Shown here in pieces: positions 1-7,967 of a stretch of DNA of 29,044 nucleotides (position 1 is the first letter of the stretch; every line of letters starts with the position of its first letter). The DNA comes from JANQUM01 sp047630355 (GTDB lineage Bacteria; Bacteroidota; Bacteroidia; Cytophagales; Spirosomataceae), in assembly GCA_047630355.1 (NCBI GenBank), contig JBLHXN010000035.1:1-29044 (forward strand), in the 5' to 3' direction. The position numbers were made by a program, and so were the translations under genes. The notes beneath the pieces are model-generated. The model was not told the DNA's origin, did no database searches, and saw only the letters and a list, made by a program, of their open reading frames with translations.

Positions 1-435
1 GTCTCACTGCATTTACTCGAAGACGTACTCGGCTGGGTAGCTGTGCTAATCGGCAGTATAATCATGTACTTTTTCGACTTACCAATTATCGACCCGATTT
101 TGTCGTTGCTGATTTCGGTGTACGTACTTTATAATGCTTTCAACAGTCTGAAAAGTACCATAAAAGTACTTCTCCAAGCTATTCCTGAAAACACGAACGT
201 AGATAAAATTAAAGAATATTTCAATAAGTTGCCCGAAATACAAAATTTTCACGATTTACACCTCTGGTCTATGGACGGCACTTATAATGTCCTGACCGTT
301 CATATCGTAAAGAATACGGACGTTACGAGCGGGGAATTGAAAGGAAAAATACGGCACAATCTAGAACATTTGGGAGTAAACCACGCCACCATTGAGTTGG
401 AAGAACCAGGTGAACACTGCGAAGTAGATTGTTAA
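1..435 (+). CDS. Cation diffusion facilitator (CzcD/ZitB-type), 3' part
   Basis: The frame is open from base 1, so this is the C-terminal ~144 residues of a gene that starts outside the window. CDF proteins export Zn2+ or other divalent cations in exchange for protons across the inner membrane. The first visible residues contain HLLED, matching the HxxxD metal-site motif of transmembrane helix 5. Two hydrophobic segments follow (roughly VAVLIGSIIMYFF and ILSLLISVYVLY, helices 5 and 6). The rest is the cytoplasmic ferredoxin-like domain with the typical DLHLWSMDG and LTVHI segments. It ends in GEHCEVDC, a His/Cys-rich tail that may bind metal. It converges with the NUDIX gene, with only two bases between the stop codons and no visible terminator. 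The family is confident; the metal specificity is not readable. Confidence 0.9.
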   Translation, partial: VSLHLLEDVLGWVAVLIGSIIMYFFDLPIIDPILSLLISVYVLYNAFNSLKSTIKVLLQAIPENTNVDKIKEYFNKLPEIQNFHDLHLWSMDGTYNVLTVHIVKNTDVTSGELKGKIRHNLEHLGVNHATIELEEPGEHCEVDC

Positions 436-437
436 GT

Positions 438-1001
438 TTATAACAGCTTTTCGAGTTTTTGAATAACTCTGTCGAAGCCTTCAAGTTTGCCAACTTCGTT
501 AAAGGTTAGCCATTTCATTCCGTTTGCTTCTCGGGTATTAAATTCGATTTCTGCCCCATTATTTACTTGAAAAAAGTAACGAACATCAAAGTGAATGTGG
601 ACGGGTTCGTCTTTTTTTGGGTTAAGCGGAATTTCGTGAGCGTCTAAGTCAAAAATATATTCCTCAACTAATTGTAAATCAATCGACTGCAATCCCGTTT
701 CTTCGCAAACTTCTCTGATTGCTGCCGCAAGTAAAGACGCGTCCGTTTCGTCGATGTGTCCACCGGGTTGCAGCCACTTTTTTAACTTTTTATGTTGTAG
801 AAACAAGACTTTATCCTTCGCTGCGTCGAGTAGAAAAGCACTTGCGGTAAAATGACCATCGAAGTTTTTTCGGCTGTAAACAGACGTACCTGAATTACGT
901 TTCACAAAATCCCGAAACGTTTCTGCGGCTTTCGATTCCTGCGGAAATCGCGTTTTGTATTCGTTGATTAGTTCAATAAGTTCAATGTGAGAGAGTAGCA
1001 T
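438..1001 (-). CDS. NUDIX hydrolase
   Basis: NUDIX enzymes hydrolyse nucleoside diphosphates linked to another moiety, using Mg2+ held by the NUDIX box. The box lies at residues 80-104: a GGHIDE loop followed by the helix core REVCEETGL (R96, E97, E100, E101). The distance from the Gly to R96 is one residue longer than the textbook GX5EX7RE spacing, and no Glu sits exactly at the first acidic position. This variation occurs in real family members, so activity is still likely. The protein has 187 residues and no signal peptide. Its ATG lies inside the end of the upstream SGNH gene (20-base overlap), which suggests translational coupling. The substrate cannot be told; a link to the acyltransferase genes upstream is only positional. 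Confidence 0.88.
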   Translation of the reverse strand: MLLSHIELIELINEYKTRFPQESKAAETFRDFVKRNSGTSVYSRKNFDGHFTASAFLLDAAKDKVLFLQHKKLKKWLQPGGHIDETDASLLAAAIREVCEETGLQSIDLQLVEEYIFDLDAHEIPLNPKKDEPVHIHFDVRYFFQVNNGAEIEFNTREANGMKWLTFNEVGKLEGFDRVIQKLEKLL

Positions 1002-1926
1002 TTTGTAAATAAGGTTTCAGGTCTTCGATTAGTAAATTAGTTCGCTTGAATTGTCCGACTTTATTCAGATGGTAAGCGGAGTCATAATAGAGATTATCAG
1101 GAAAGCTATACCTTTCAGGTGTACCGAGTAATTCCATACCCGACTGCTGTAGCTCATGATGGAGTTGTTCAATGACTTTTTGGTTGTACGAGAATGACGA
1201 TTGGTTAAACGCTGGGAAAGCTATTAATAGCTGTGCTCCCCGCTTTTCTATAGAAGTCTCAAACTTTTTCATATAAGAAATCACTTCTGGGTTGTACTGA
1301 CCAGCTAATACATCTGGCGATTTACTGAGCTCGGTTTGGTACGACCAGTGCCCTTCAACATCCCCGTGTGAATTGAACGCCAAACGATGGTACGCATCTA
1401 TTGATGCATTATTTGCAAAAAGTGACGAAAGGTAAAACCTAATTTTAGATAATGCGTGGCGGGGCAAATTTTTAAAAAACAAAATCCATTGTCTGCTATC
1501 CAGTAATTTTAAATTTTGCGGAATGACGTTTAACCCTTGTACTAATGCGGCCGCACCAAGGAAGCTATCTTTTTGAAATTGAGCGTATTCAGGAGCCAAG
1601 ACAATAATATCATTTTTTTTAACGTAAGGTTCGAGGTCATCAAGTATGTACTTTAAGCCGTATGCCGCGTGAATTGCCGTGTTGATTGTTGTAATTCCCA
1701 AAGAGGCTTCCACGGCGGGAGAATAAACCCCAAAACTCATATTTGAACCACCCGCAAAAATAATTCGGGACGGCTTATCCGTTGTTTCATCCAGTAGCTT
1801 ATGCTTATCGTAAACGCTGTAGTGTAAACTCTCGGTTATCCACTTGGAAGGAATTAACCAGCCAGCTAAGAATATCAGCAAAAGTAACAGAAAGAAAAGT
1901 CCGGTTTGTTTCAAAAATTTACTCAT
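982..1926 (-). CDS. SGNH-like partner of MBOAT acyltransferase
   Basis: This 314-residue protein has one N-terminal membrane anchor (residues ~8-25, Leu-rich) and an exported domain. The domain carries the marks of a divergent SGNH/GDSL hydrolase: FAGGSNMSFG near residue 60 as the nucleophile block, and DSAYHLN near the C-terminus as the Asp-x-x-His pair. Proteins of this AlgJ/AlgX or DltD-like type work with MBOAT proteins, taking an acyl group passed across the membrane and placing it on an extracellular polymer. The start codon lies six bases after the stop of the MBOAT gene, so the two are cotranscribed. The role is inferred from family and neighbour; which polymer is acylated is unknown, as no glycosyltransferase is nearby. 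Confidence 0.8.
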   Translation of the reverse strand: MSKFLKQTGLFFLLLLLIFLAGWLIPSKWITESLHYSVYDKHKLLDETTDKPSRIIFAGGSNMSFGVYSPAVEASLGITTINTAIHAAYGLKYILDDLEPYVKKNDIIVLAPEYAQFQKDSFLGAAALVQGLNVIPQNLKLLDSRQWILFFKNLPRHALSKIRFYLSSLFANNASIDAYHRLAFNSHGDVEGHWSYQTELSKSPDVLAGQYNPEVISYMKKFETSIEKRGAQLLIAFPAFNQSSFSYNQKVIEQLHHELQQSGMELLGTPERYSFPDNLYYDSAYHLNKVGQFKRTNLLIEDLKPYLQNATLSH

Positions 1927-1932
1927 CAGATA

Positions 1933-3381
1933 TTAAAACTGGAAATACGTGAATTGCTGCTGCTCGCCCGAGTAGTAAATGATAAACAGAGCCAGAAAGA
2001 TATAGAAAAAGCGTTTAAGAGGTTTCAAGTACTCAGGGTCCGCGAAATTAAGACCGTGTTCACTATTACGCTGTATCCATTCTAAGATAAATAATAAGGC
2101 TATGGAAACTGCATAAAGCCGCAAATTGGTATCGCTAAAGCTTTGCGGTAGCGTGAACAAGGTTTTATTTGGAAGCTGACTGATTATTTCTACCGCCTTT
2201 TCGACCGAACTGGCTCTAAAGAAAACCCACGCTAAACAAGTAATAGCAAACGTTGTCAGCATTTGCATTAGTTCTGTAAAGTTTGGCAGAATGCGACCTT
2301 CCGCCACTACGCCTAAGTAACTTCTGTTCTTGTTTAGTAGTAAAAGCGGCAAGAAGAATACGGCATTTAAAGCTCCCCAAGTAATGTATGTCCAATTAGC
2401 TCCGTGCCAAAAACCACTCACGATAAAGATGATAAAAATGTTTCTCACCTTTTTACCTAACGAGCCTTTGCTTCCGCCCAACGGAATGTATAAATAATCC
2501 CGAAACCATGTGGAAAGAGAAATATGCCATCGACGCCAAAATTCGGCTATGTCCCGAGAAAAGTAGGGAAACGCAAAGTTTCTTTTTAAATCAAAGCCGA
2601 ATAAACGAGCCGTTCCGATTGCCACGTCAGAATAGCCCGAAAAATCACAGTAAATCTGGATGGCAAAAAGAACACAGCCTAATAAAGTAGTACTGGCAGA
2701 ATAAACTCCGTAGTCGTCAAAAATATGGATAACGTACATACTACAGTTATCAGCAATCACCATTTTTTTGAACAGCCCCCACAGAATTTGTCTGAGACCG
2801 TCAGTAGCCTGAAAGTAGTTAAAGGTTCGTTTTCGGTAAAACTGAGGAAGTAGATTTACAGCCCGTTCGATTGGCCCCGCTACTAATTGCGGAAAGAAGC
2901 TCACATATGTCAAAAACGATACTAAATCTTTTGCCGGCTCAAGTTTACGGCGATATACATCTATTGAGTAACTCAGCGTCTGAAACGTATAAAAACTAAT
3001 ACCTACGGGCAAAATTACATCTAAACGCCGGGCGTCAAACGAATGACCAAAAAAGGTAAATGATTGGACGAAAGAATCAAGGAAGAAATTGTAATATTTG
3101 AAATAAAATAAAAAGCCCAAGTTTAAAAACAGACTTAGAAACAGCAGAGTCTTCCGTTGGCTATTGCGTGATTCCGCAGCTATTTTTTTCGCAATGTAAA
3201 AGTCTACGATTGAGCTAAACAGTATCAACACCAGAAAGCGGTAGTCCCACCATCCGTAAAAAAAATAACTCGCTGCTAACAAGAAAATATTTTGTAGCTG
3301 AAGGTTTTTATTGACGACAAACCAATAGATCAGAAAAACTACCGGAAGAAAGATTGCAAATTCGATGGAATTAAAAAGCAT
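1933..3381 (-). CDS. MBOAT family O-acyltransferase (AlgI-like)
   Basis: This 482-residue polytopic membrane protein matches the AlgI/PatA/DltB branch of membrane-bound O-acyltransferases, which move acyl groups (usually acetyl) from the cytoplasm to the outside for polysaccharide modification. The hallmarks are SFYTFQTLSYSIDVYR, FPQLVAGPIER, the DIAEFWRRWHISLSTWFRDY block with YIPLGGSKG, and GFWHGANW with the catalytic His at residue 326. Length is normal for AlgI. It is the first gene of an operon with the SGNH-like partner (gap of six bases) and the NUDIX hydrolase. A match to the -7 element lies ~60 bases upstream. The family is very confident; the substrate polymer is not known. Confidence 0.95.
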   Translation of the reverse strand: MLFNSIEFAIFLPVVFLIYWFVVNKNLQLQNIFLLAASYFFYGWWDYRFLVLILFSSIVDFYIAKKIAAESRNSQRKTLLFLSLFLNLGFLFYFKYYNFFLDSFVQSFTFFGHSFDARRLDVILPVGISFYTFQTLSYSIDVYRRKLEPAKDLVSFLTYVSFFPQLVAGPIERAVNLLPQFYRKRTFNYFQATDGLRQILWGLFKKMVIADNCSMYVIHIFDDYGVYSASTTLLGCVLFAIQIYCDFSGYSDVAIGTARLFGFDLKRNFAFPYFSRDIAEFWRRWHISLSTWFRDYLYIPLGGSKGSLGKKVRNIFIIFIVSGFWHGANWTYITWGALNAVFFLPLLLLNKNRSYLGVVAEGRILPNFTELMQMLTTFAITCLAWVFFRASSVEKAVEIISQLPNKTLFTLPQSFSDTNLRLYAVSIALLFILEWIQRNSEHGLNFADPEYLKPLKRFFYIFLALFIIYYSGEQQQFTYFQF

Positions 3382-3438
3382 GCAAGAAAACGGTGAAGTG
3401 TCCGTTAATTTTAGAGAGTACAGTGTATTGAATTTTCA

Positions 3439-3446
3439 CAAAATTA
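3439..3446 (-). promoter_or_regulatory. Candidate -7 promoter element of the MBOAT operon
   Basis: On the minus strand this reads TAATTTTG, a full match to the Bacteroidota -7 consensus TAnnTTTG, 57 bases before the MBOAT start codon. No convincing -33 TTTG was found ~20 bases further upstream, so this is a weak call in an AT-rich gap. Confidence 0.35.
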
Positions 3447-3558
3447 ATTTAATCCTCTAAATACACCCATTTTTTAAAGATTTATTGCGAGAAATTTACC
3501 CACGTCGCCCGTACAAAGTTCGGAGGTGTTTGTACCGTATACTCGTAACCTAAACGGT

Positions 3559-5292
3559 CTATTCTTCACTAAACTTTATATCCTTCAAAAATAGCTGCAA
3601 TGACGTATTCCCCCGAAAGGTATTCGTTTCGATGGTATAAGTTGCGTCGAAATATTTGTGTTGTAAAAGCGGTTTATAAAATTGCTCGGTCATTCCAAAA
3701 CCCAAAGCAGTTAGGGTCATGCCGGTCTCTTCTTCGAGTAATTCTAATTTGAAGTGCTTTTCTTTCAGAATACGGGGTTTGGCCGCAAGTGATAAGCCTT
3801 TTGTCATAAAAACGGGTTGCATATTTTGTGGCCCGAACGGAGACATTTGCTGCATAATGCGGTAAAACTTCGCCGTGATATCAGAAAGATTTACTTCTAA
3901 ATCCACCTCTATTTTGGGAACGAGTTGTTCTTCCGTGATGTGTTGCCGCACGTACGAATCAAACGCCCGTTTAAAAGGCACCACATTTTCGAGCGGTAAC
4001 GTCATTCCGGCGGCGTGCGTATGACCACCAAATTGCTCTAAATGCTCCGAACAAGCCTCCACCGCTGCGTACAAATCAAAACCAGCTACTGAACGGGCAG
4101 AACCCGCCGCTACTCCTTTTGATTCAGTAAGAATTATTGTGGGGCGATAGTAACGCTCAATGCAACGGGAAGCCACAATGCCAACTACGCCTTTGTGCCA
4201 GTCTTTTTGAAATAACACCGTACTTTTTGCTTCATTCAGCATCCATCTATCGGCTTCAATCATAGCAACGGCCTGTTCTGTGATGCGGGAATCGTGGGTT
4301 TTTCGTTCGGCATTATTGTCGTGAATTTCTTGGGCAAACGCCGTCGCCTCGTTATAATCTTTCGATAACAATAATTGAACGGCGGCTTTGGCGTGTTTGA
4401 TTCGGCCGGCGGCATTGATGCGGGGACCAATGACAAATACCACATTTTGAATATTCATTTCGGTGGTAAAACCCGCAATTTCTTTCAAGACCTGAATCCC
4501 AATTCGAGGCGTGGCGTTCAGTTTTTTCATGCCGTAGTAAGCCAGAATTCGATTTTCTCCAACAATTGGAACGATGTCAGAACCGATACTTATCACCGCT
4601 AAATCAAGGTATTCGAATAAACTTTCCAACGGAATATTGTTTCGTAAACAATACGCTGTGAGCAATTTAAAACCGACGCCATTTCCGGTTAATTCTTTAA
4701 ACGGATACGTACAGTCTTTACGTTTTGGATCAAGAACCGCAACCGCAGGCGGCAGCGTTTCGCCCGGTTCGTGGTGATCACAAATGATAAATTCAATACC
4801 GAACTTCTCTTTTGCCCAAGCTACTTTATCTACTGATTTTATTCCGCAATCTAGGGCGATGATTAGCGTTACACTTTGCTCACTTGCCCACTCAATTCCT
4901 TTATCTGAAACGCCATAACCTTCTTTATAGCGGTCAGGGTTATAGTATTCTAAATTTTCGTAAAATGTTGACAGAAAGCCATATACCAACGCCACGGCAG
5001 TTGTGCCATCTACATCATAATCACCGAAAATCATTATTTTTTCGTTTGACCGAATAGCAAGTTCTAATCGTTCGACGGCTTTTTGCATATCCTTCATCAA
5101 AAAAGGATCGTGCAAATCTTCGAGTTTGGGGCGAAAGAAGTTTTTCGCTGAATCATAATCAGCAATACCCCGCTGCCAAAGTAAAGTAGCTAAGGAACGC
5201 TCAATACTAAGCTCTTGCTCTATTTGTTGGACAATCTGTAATTCTTCGGTTGATTTAGGTAGCGGCTTTTGTTGCCAGCGTTTTTCGGTCAT
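3559..5292 (-). CDS. recJ: Single-stranded-DNA-specific exonuclease RecJ
   Basis: RecJ degrades single-stranded DNA 5'->3' in recombinational and mismatch repair in the cytoplasm. The DHH phosphoesterase motifs are present in order: DYDVDG at residues 91-96, ALDCG at 146-150, CDHHEPG at 171-177, then GPRINAAGRI and the DHHA1-type block GGHTHAAGM, which binds the nucleic acid end. A C-terminal OB-fold region follows. The 577 residues are the usual length for bacterial RecJ. The ATG chosen here begins MTEKRWQQKPLPK, the standard N-terminus. A TAnnTTTG match (TAAATTTG, minus strand, 5296-5303) lies only a few bases before the ATG; if real it would give an almost leaderless mRNA. The gene stands alone between the acylation operon and a divergent AraC-type gene. 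Confidence 0.97.
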   Translation of the reverse strand: MTEKRWQQKPLPKSTEELQIVQQIEQELSIERSLATLLWQRGIADYDSAKNFFRPKLEDLHDPFLMKDMQKAVERLELAIRSNEKIMIFGDYDVDGTTAVALVYGFLSTFYENLEYYNPDRYKEGYGVSDKGIEWASEQSVTLIIALDCGIKSVDKVAWAKEKFGIEFIICDHHEPGETLPPAVAVLDPKRKDCTYPFKELTGNGVGFKLLTAYCLRNNIPLESLFEYLDLAVISIGSDIVPIVGENRILAYYGMKKLNATPRIGIQVLKEIAGFTTEMNIQNVVFVIGPRINAAGRIKHAKAAVQLLLSKDYNEATAFAQEIHDNNAERKTHDSRITEQAVAMIEADRWMLNEAKSTVLFQKDWHKGVVGIVASRCIERYYRPTIILTESKGVAAGSARSVAGFDLYAAVEACSEHLEQFGGHTHAAGMTLPLENVVPFKRAFDSYVRQHITEEQLVPKIEVDLEVNLSDITAKFYRIMQQMSPFGPQNMQPVFMTKGLSLAAKPRILKEKHFKLELLEEETGMTLTALGFGMTEQFYKPLLQHKYFDATYTIETNTFRGNTSLQLFLKDIKFSEE

Positions 5293-5430
5293 ATGGCAAA
5301 TTTAGGAAAATTGAAACAAAGAAATTGCCCGAATTTGTCCCAATTGGAAATATGAAAACGATTTCGCTGTCTCACGCACCTTTAATCGGGTAATATTTGC
5401 ACTGAGCAGATTAATTTCGCTACTTCAATT

Positions 5431-5450
5431 TTCAAGTTCTCCAACTTGAA
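5431..5450. promoter_or_regulatory. Perfect inverted repeat upstream of the AraC-type gene
   Basis: Arms TTCAAGTT (5431-5438) and AACTTGAA (5443-5450) are separated by CTCC, 32 bases before the ATG of the AraC-type gene. It could be an operator (an 8-4-8 palindrome fits a dimeric regulator) or a hairpin in the leader. There is no T-tract, so it is not a terminator. The function is inferred only from position. Confidence 0.45.
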
Positions 5451-5482
5451 TTATGCTTTTGAATAACCATTTATAATAATTA

Positions 5483-6610
5483 ATGAACGCCGAAACGCTC
5501 ATCGCTGCTGTTACGTTAGTAACAATTTTAATTTCACTTCTACTCGCTGTATTCCTGCTTTCGGTGAGAACAGAAAGGAAATTAAGTAACCAACTGTTTG
5601 CCGCATTTCTTATTCTGACCGCCATTGATATTTTCGGAGTAATCGCAACGCCAGAAACAATTTTTTTTGGCAAGTTAGATGTTTTCCGGAGCATGATGAT
5701 TTTCCTGCACCTGCCCGTTTTCTACTTATATATTCTGTCGGTTTGTTACGCCGATTTCTCTTTGCAAAAAAAGGACTTACTACACGGAATTCCATTTGTA
5801 TTAGTAGTTGCATTTTTGGCACTTGACTTTCTCACAATTGATCACGACAGTAAACAGTCAATTTTTGATAATCAACAGCAAGTAGTATTTTTCAAACTCG
5901 TATTTACTTCTCTCCATATTCAGGTGTTTACTTATTTATTTCTGTGCTTTAAGATACTCCTCAGAACCCGAAAATTATACGTAGAGAATTACTCCGGTGA
6001 ACAATTTGAATCTTACAAATGGTTGTTTCAACTAATCACAGCACTCACCATTTTTTATGTACTTGCATTAGTAAAAAATGTCGCTAAGTTTTCTGAGGAG
6101 TCAACGCTGAGCGAGTGGTTCCGAACCGTCTTACTGATTTTCGAACTACTGGTTTTGTGCGGTTATTTATTCAAAGCGTTGAGCAAGCCGACGCTCTTTC
6201 GTGGGATTAATTCAGGCTTACAACTCGTAAGCGGTTCACAAGTAAATGAATCCGACACGCTTAGTACTGACTTGCCAAAAATCGAAGAATATATGCAAAC
6301 CGAGAAACCTTACCTCGACCCATCAGTGACCATTCAGCAAGTAGCCGACGGCGTAAATATTCCAGTTCGGGAGTTATCGCTTTTGATTAATAAACAGATT
6401 GGGAAGCACTTTTTTGATTTTGTAAACGAATACCGCATCGCAGAAGCGAAGAAAATTCTCGCAGATGTGGAACAACAGAAATTGACGGTACTCGAAATCT
6501 TGTACAGTGTCGGATTCAATTCAAAATCTTCTTTCAATACAGCCTTCAAAAAACATACAGGAACAACTCCCACAAGTTACCGCAAATCACTTATTATTAA
6601 TAAACTGTAG
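5483..6610 (+). CDS. Membrane-anchored AraC-family transcriptional regulator
   Basis: The 375-residue protein has about seven hydrophobic segments in its first ~235 residues, then a cytoplasmic AraC-type DNA-binding domain at ~270-372. The two helix-turn-helix units are visible as VTIQQVADGVNIPVRELS and VLEILYSVGFNSKSSFNTAF, followed by the conserved KKHTGTTPTSYRKS. Bacteroidota have many such fusions of a 7-TM sensor with an AraC output domain; signals are mostly unknown. A perfect inverted repeat lies just upstream of its start, and a set of direct repeats follows it before the secreted serine hydrolase, which is the most likely target. No phosphorylation or ligand motif can be read from the membrane part. 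Confidence 0.9.
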   Translation: MNAETLIAAVTLVTILISLLLAVFLLSVRTERKLSNQLFAAFLILTAIDIFGVIATPETIFFGKLDVFRSMMIFLHLPVFYLYILSVCYADFSLQKKDLLHGIPFVLVVAFLALDFLTIDHDSKQSIFDNQQQVVFFKLVFTSLHIQVFTYLFLCFKILLRTRKLYVENYSGEQFESYKWLFQLITALTIFYVLALVKNVAKFSEESTLSEWFRTVLLIFELLVLCGYLFKALSKPTLFRGINSGLQLVSGSQVNESDTLSTDLPKIEEYMQTEKPYLDPSVTIQQVADGVNIPVRELSLLINKQIGKHFFDFVNEYRIAEAKKILADVEQQKLTVLEILYSVGFNSKSSFNTAFKKHTGTTPTSYRKSLIINKL

Positions 6611-6612
6611 AA

Positions 6613-6698
6613 AGTCGGACGCTTATTACGAGATAGTCAGACGTTTTATTTAGTTCAAGTATATTTAGTCGGTCGCGTAAAGAATCGGTAGTCTGCAT
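6613..6698 (+). promoter_or_regulatory. AraC-spaced direct repeats before the serine hydrolase
   Basis: Three copies of AGTC[GA]G[AT]CG begin at 6613, 6635 and 6667, and a fainter AGTCTGCAT begins at 6690. The spacings are 22, 32 and 23 bases, close to whole helical turns, so all would face the same side of the DNA. AraC-family proteins typically bind direct repeats about 21 bases apart next to the -35 region. The site fills the gap between the regulator gene and the serine hydrolase gene. It is inferred to be the operator of the upstream regulator. Confidence 0.5.
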
Positions 6699-6703
6699 AT
6701 TTG
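6696..6703 (+). promoter_or_regulatory. Candidate -7 element of the serine hydrolase gene
   Basis: CATATTTG matches TAnnTTTG at seven of eight positions (counting the free positions) and lies 27 bases before the ATG at 6731. There is no good -33 element; instead an AGTCGGTCG repeat (6667-6675) sits where -33 would be, as expected for a promoter that needs an activator. Confidence 0.35.
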
Positions 6704-6730
6704 TGTCATCGAAACATAAACAACAGACAA

Positions 6731-7801
6731 ATGAAAAACTCAGGCACCTTATTTACCGCACTCTTCTTCGCACTTTCTTTCTTATTTACCAGTGCGTTGG
6801 CACAAGATAAATTCGCCGAAGCTCAAAAAATAATCGAGCAAATTCACCAAGATAACCCACAAGTATCCATTAGTATTGGCGTTGTGTTGCAAGGAGATGA
6901 GCACTTTTTTAATTACGGACGAACTTCAAGAGATACGAACGCAACGAAGGTCACAAAACAATCTGTTTACGAAATTGCCTCGGTCACGAAAGCAGTAACA
7001 GGTTTGTTAATAGCCCAAGCCATTGTAGAAGGTAAATTATCAGCCGACGACTATATTGACAATTATTTACCGAAAGACTATCACTTGGAAGAAAGTCTAA
7101 AAAATCGAATTAAAATCGAAGACCTGGCTTCTCACCAGTCAGGTTTGATAGATATAGACTTTCCCACTTTGATAGAACAAAATCCGCAACAACCAACGAA
7201 GGAAATCACTCCGGAGTCAATCGTAAAAATGATTAATGAAACGGACTCTTTAACAGATTACGGAAAATACCGCTATTCCACCGTCGGTTTTGTGCTATTG
7301 GGACAAATTCTCGAAGAAGTTTACAACAAGTCTTACGAAGAAATTCTGAACGAGAAAGTTCTGCAACCGTTACAAATGAACTCGACTTACACCTCGAGCT
7401 TTGGCACTGCCGCTTTGATGCAAGGGTACAACGATGAAGGAGGAAAACAAGAGGTATTTGTTTGGAATTGCGTTGCTCCCGCCGGTTTAATTAAATCGTC
7501 AACTGCTGACATGACAAAATACTTAAAAGCAGTTTTGGGCAATAACAAATTCGCAGCGGCGGTAAAGCTTCAAAGCCAAGTATTTTACGACGATGGAGAA
7601 AGGCAGATCGGCTTGGGAGTGAATTCGATTGCCATTGAAGAAAATACGTTAATTGCAAAGACCGGAGACACGATGGGACAATCTTCGGTTCTTGCTTACG
7701 ACCTTGAGAACAATTGGGGAATAATGATATTTGTAAACCAACGCAACGGAAAGATTCGGGGACAATTGTTCAATGAATTGTACGAAATATTGAGTAAGTA
7801 A
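6731..7801 (+). CDS. Secreted serine hydrolase, beta-lactamase/DD-peptidase fold
   Basis: This 356-residue protein begins with a signal peptide (MKNSGTLF...SALA|Q, cleavage near residue 24-25). The class C beta-lactamase-like fold is shown by SVTK at residues 84-87 (nucleophile Ser and Lys), YST at 182-184 in the YxN position, and KTG at 310-312. Thr in place of the usual Asn of YSN is unusual but known among serine hydrolases of this superfamily. Members are DD-peptidases, esterases or D-aminopeptidases more often than true beta-lactamases, so no resistance should be assumed. The frame is open further upstream from a TTG, but the ATG at 6731 puts the signal peptide at the very start. It follows the AraC-type gene with a repeat-bearing gap and is its likely target. 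Confidence 0.9.
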   Translation: MKNSGTLFTALFFALSFLFTSALAQDKFAEAQKIIEQIHQDNPQVSISIGVVLQGDEHFFNYGRTSRDTNATKVTKQSVYEIASVTKAVTGLLIAQAIVEGKLSADDYIDNYLPKDYHLEESLKNRIKIEDLASHQSGLIDIDFPTLIEQNPQQPTKEITPESIVKMINETDSLTDYGKYRYSTVGFVLLGQILEEVYNKSYEEILNEKVLQPLQMNSTYTSSFGTAALMQGYNDEGGKQEVFVWNCVAPAGLIKSSTADMTKYLKAVLGNNKFAAAVKLQSQVFYDDGERQIGLGVNSIAIEENTLIAKTGDTMGQSSVLAYDLENNWGIMIFVNQRNGKIRGQLFNELYEILSK

Positions 7802-7852
7802 TTATTAATTTTATCGAATTTTTATAAAAAAAGTGGGTTTGACACCGCTGGA

Positions 7853-7894
7853 GTCATATATTTATAAGCTTTAAAAATACTATAAGTATGTGAC
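7853..7894. repeat. Long imperfect hairpin in intergenic DNA
   Basis: Arms GTCATATATTTATA (7853-7866) and TATAAGTATGTGAC (7881-7894) pair over 14 positions, with the two non-Watson-Crick pairs being G-U in RNA, around a 14-base loop. Just after it a GC-rich segment has arms GACGG (7904-7908) and CCGTC (7919-7923), out of character with the AT-rich surroundings. The pair may end the serine hydrolase transcript or be an intergenic repeat unit. Confidence 0.5.
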
Positions 7895-7967
7895 CCTAAT
7901 CCGGACGGTCGGCCGCTGCCGTCAGACACTAGTAAATTCCCGAATTCAAACGCTTCAATAATCTCAC

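Noticed and set aside
6731..7801. Serine hydrolase as a beta-lactamase resistance gene
   Set aside because: The fold is shared by many esterases and peptidases, the YxN position is YST, and nothing else points to resistance.
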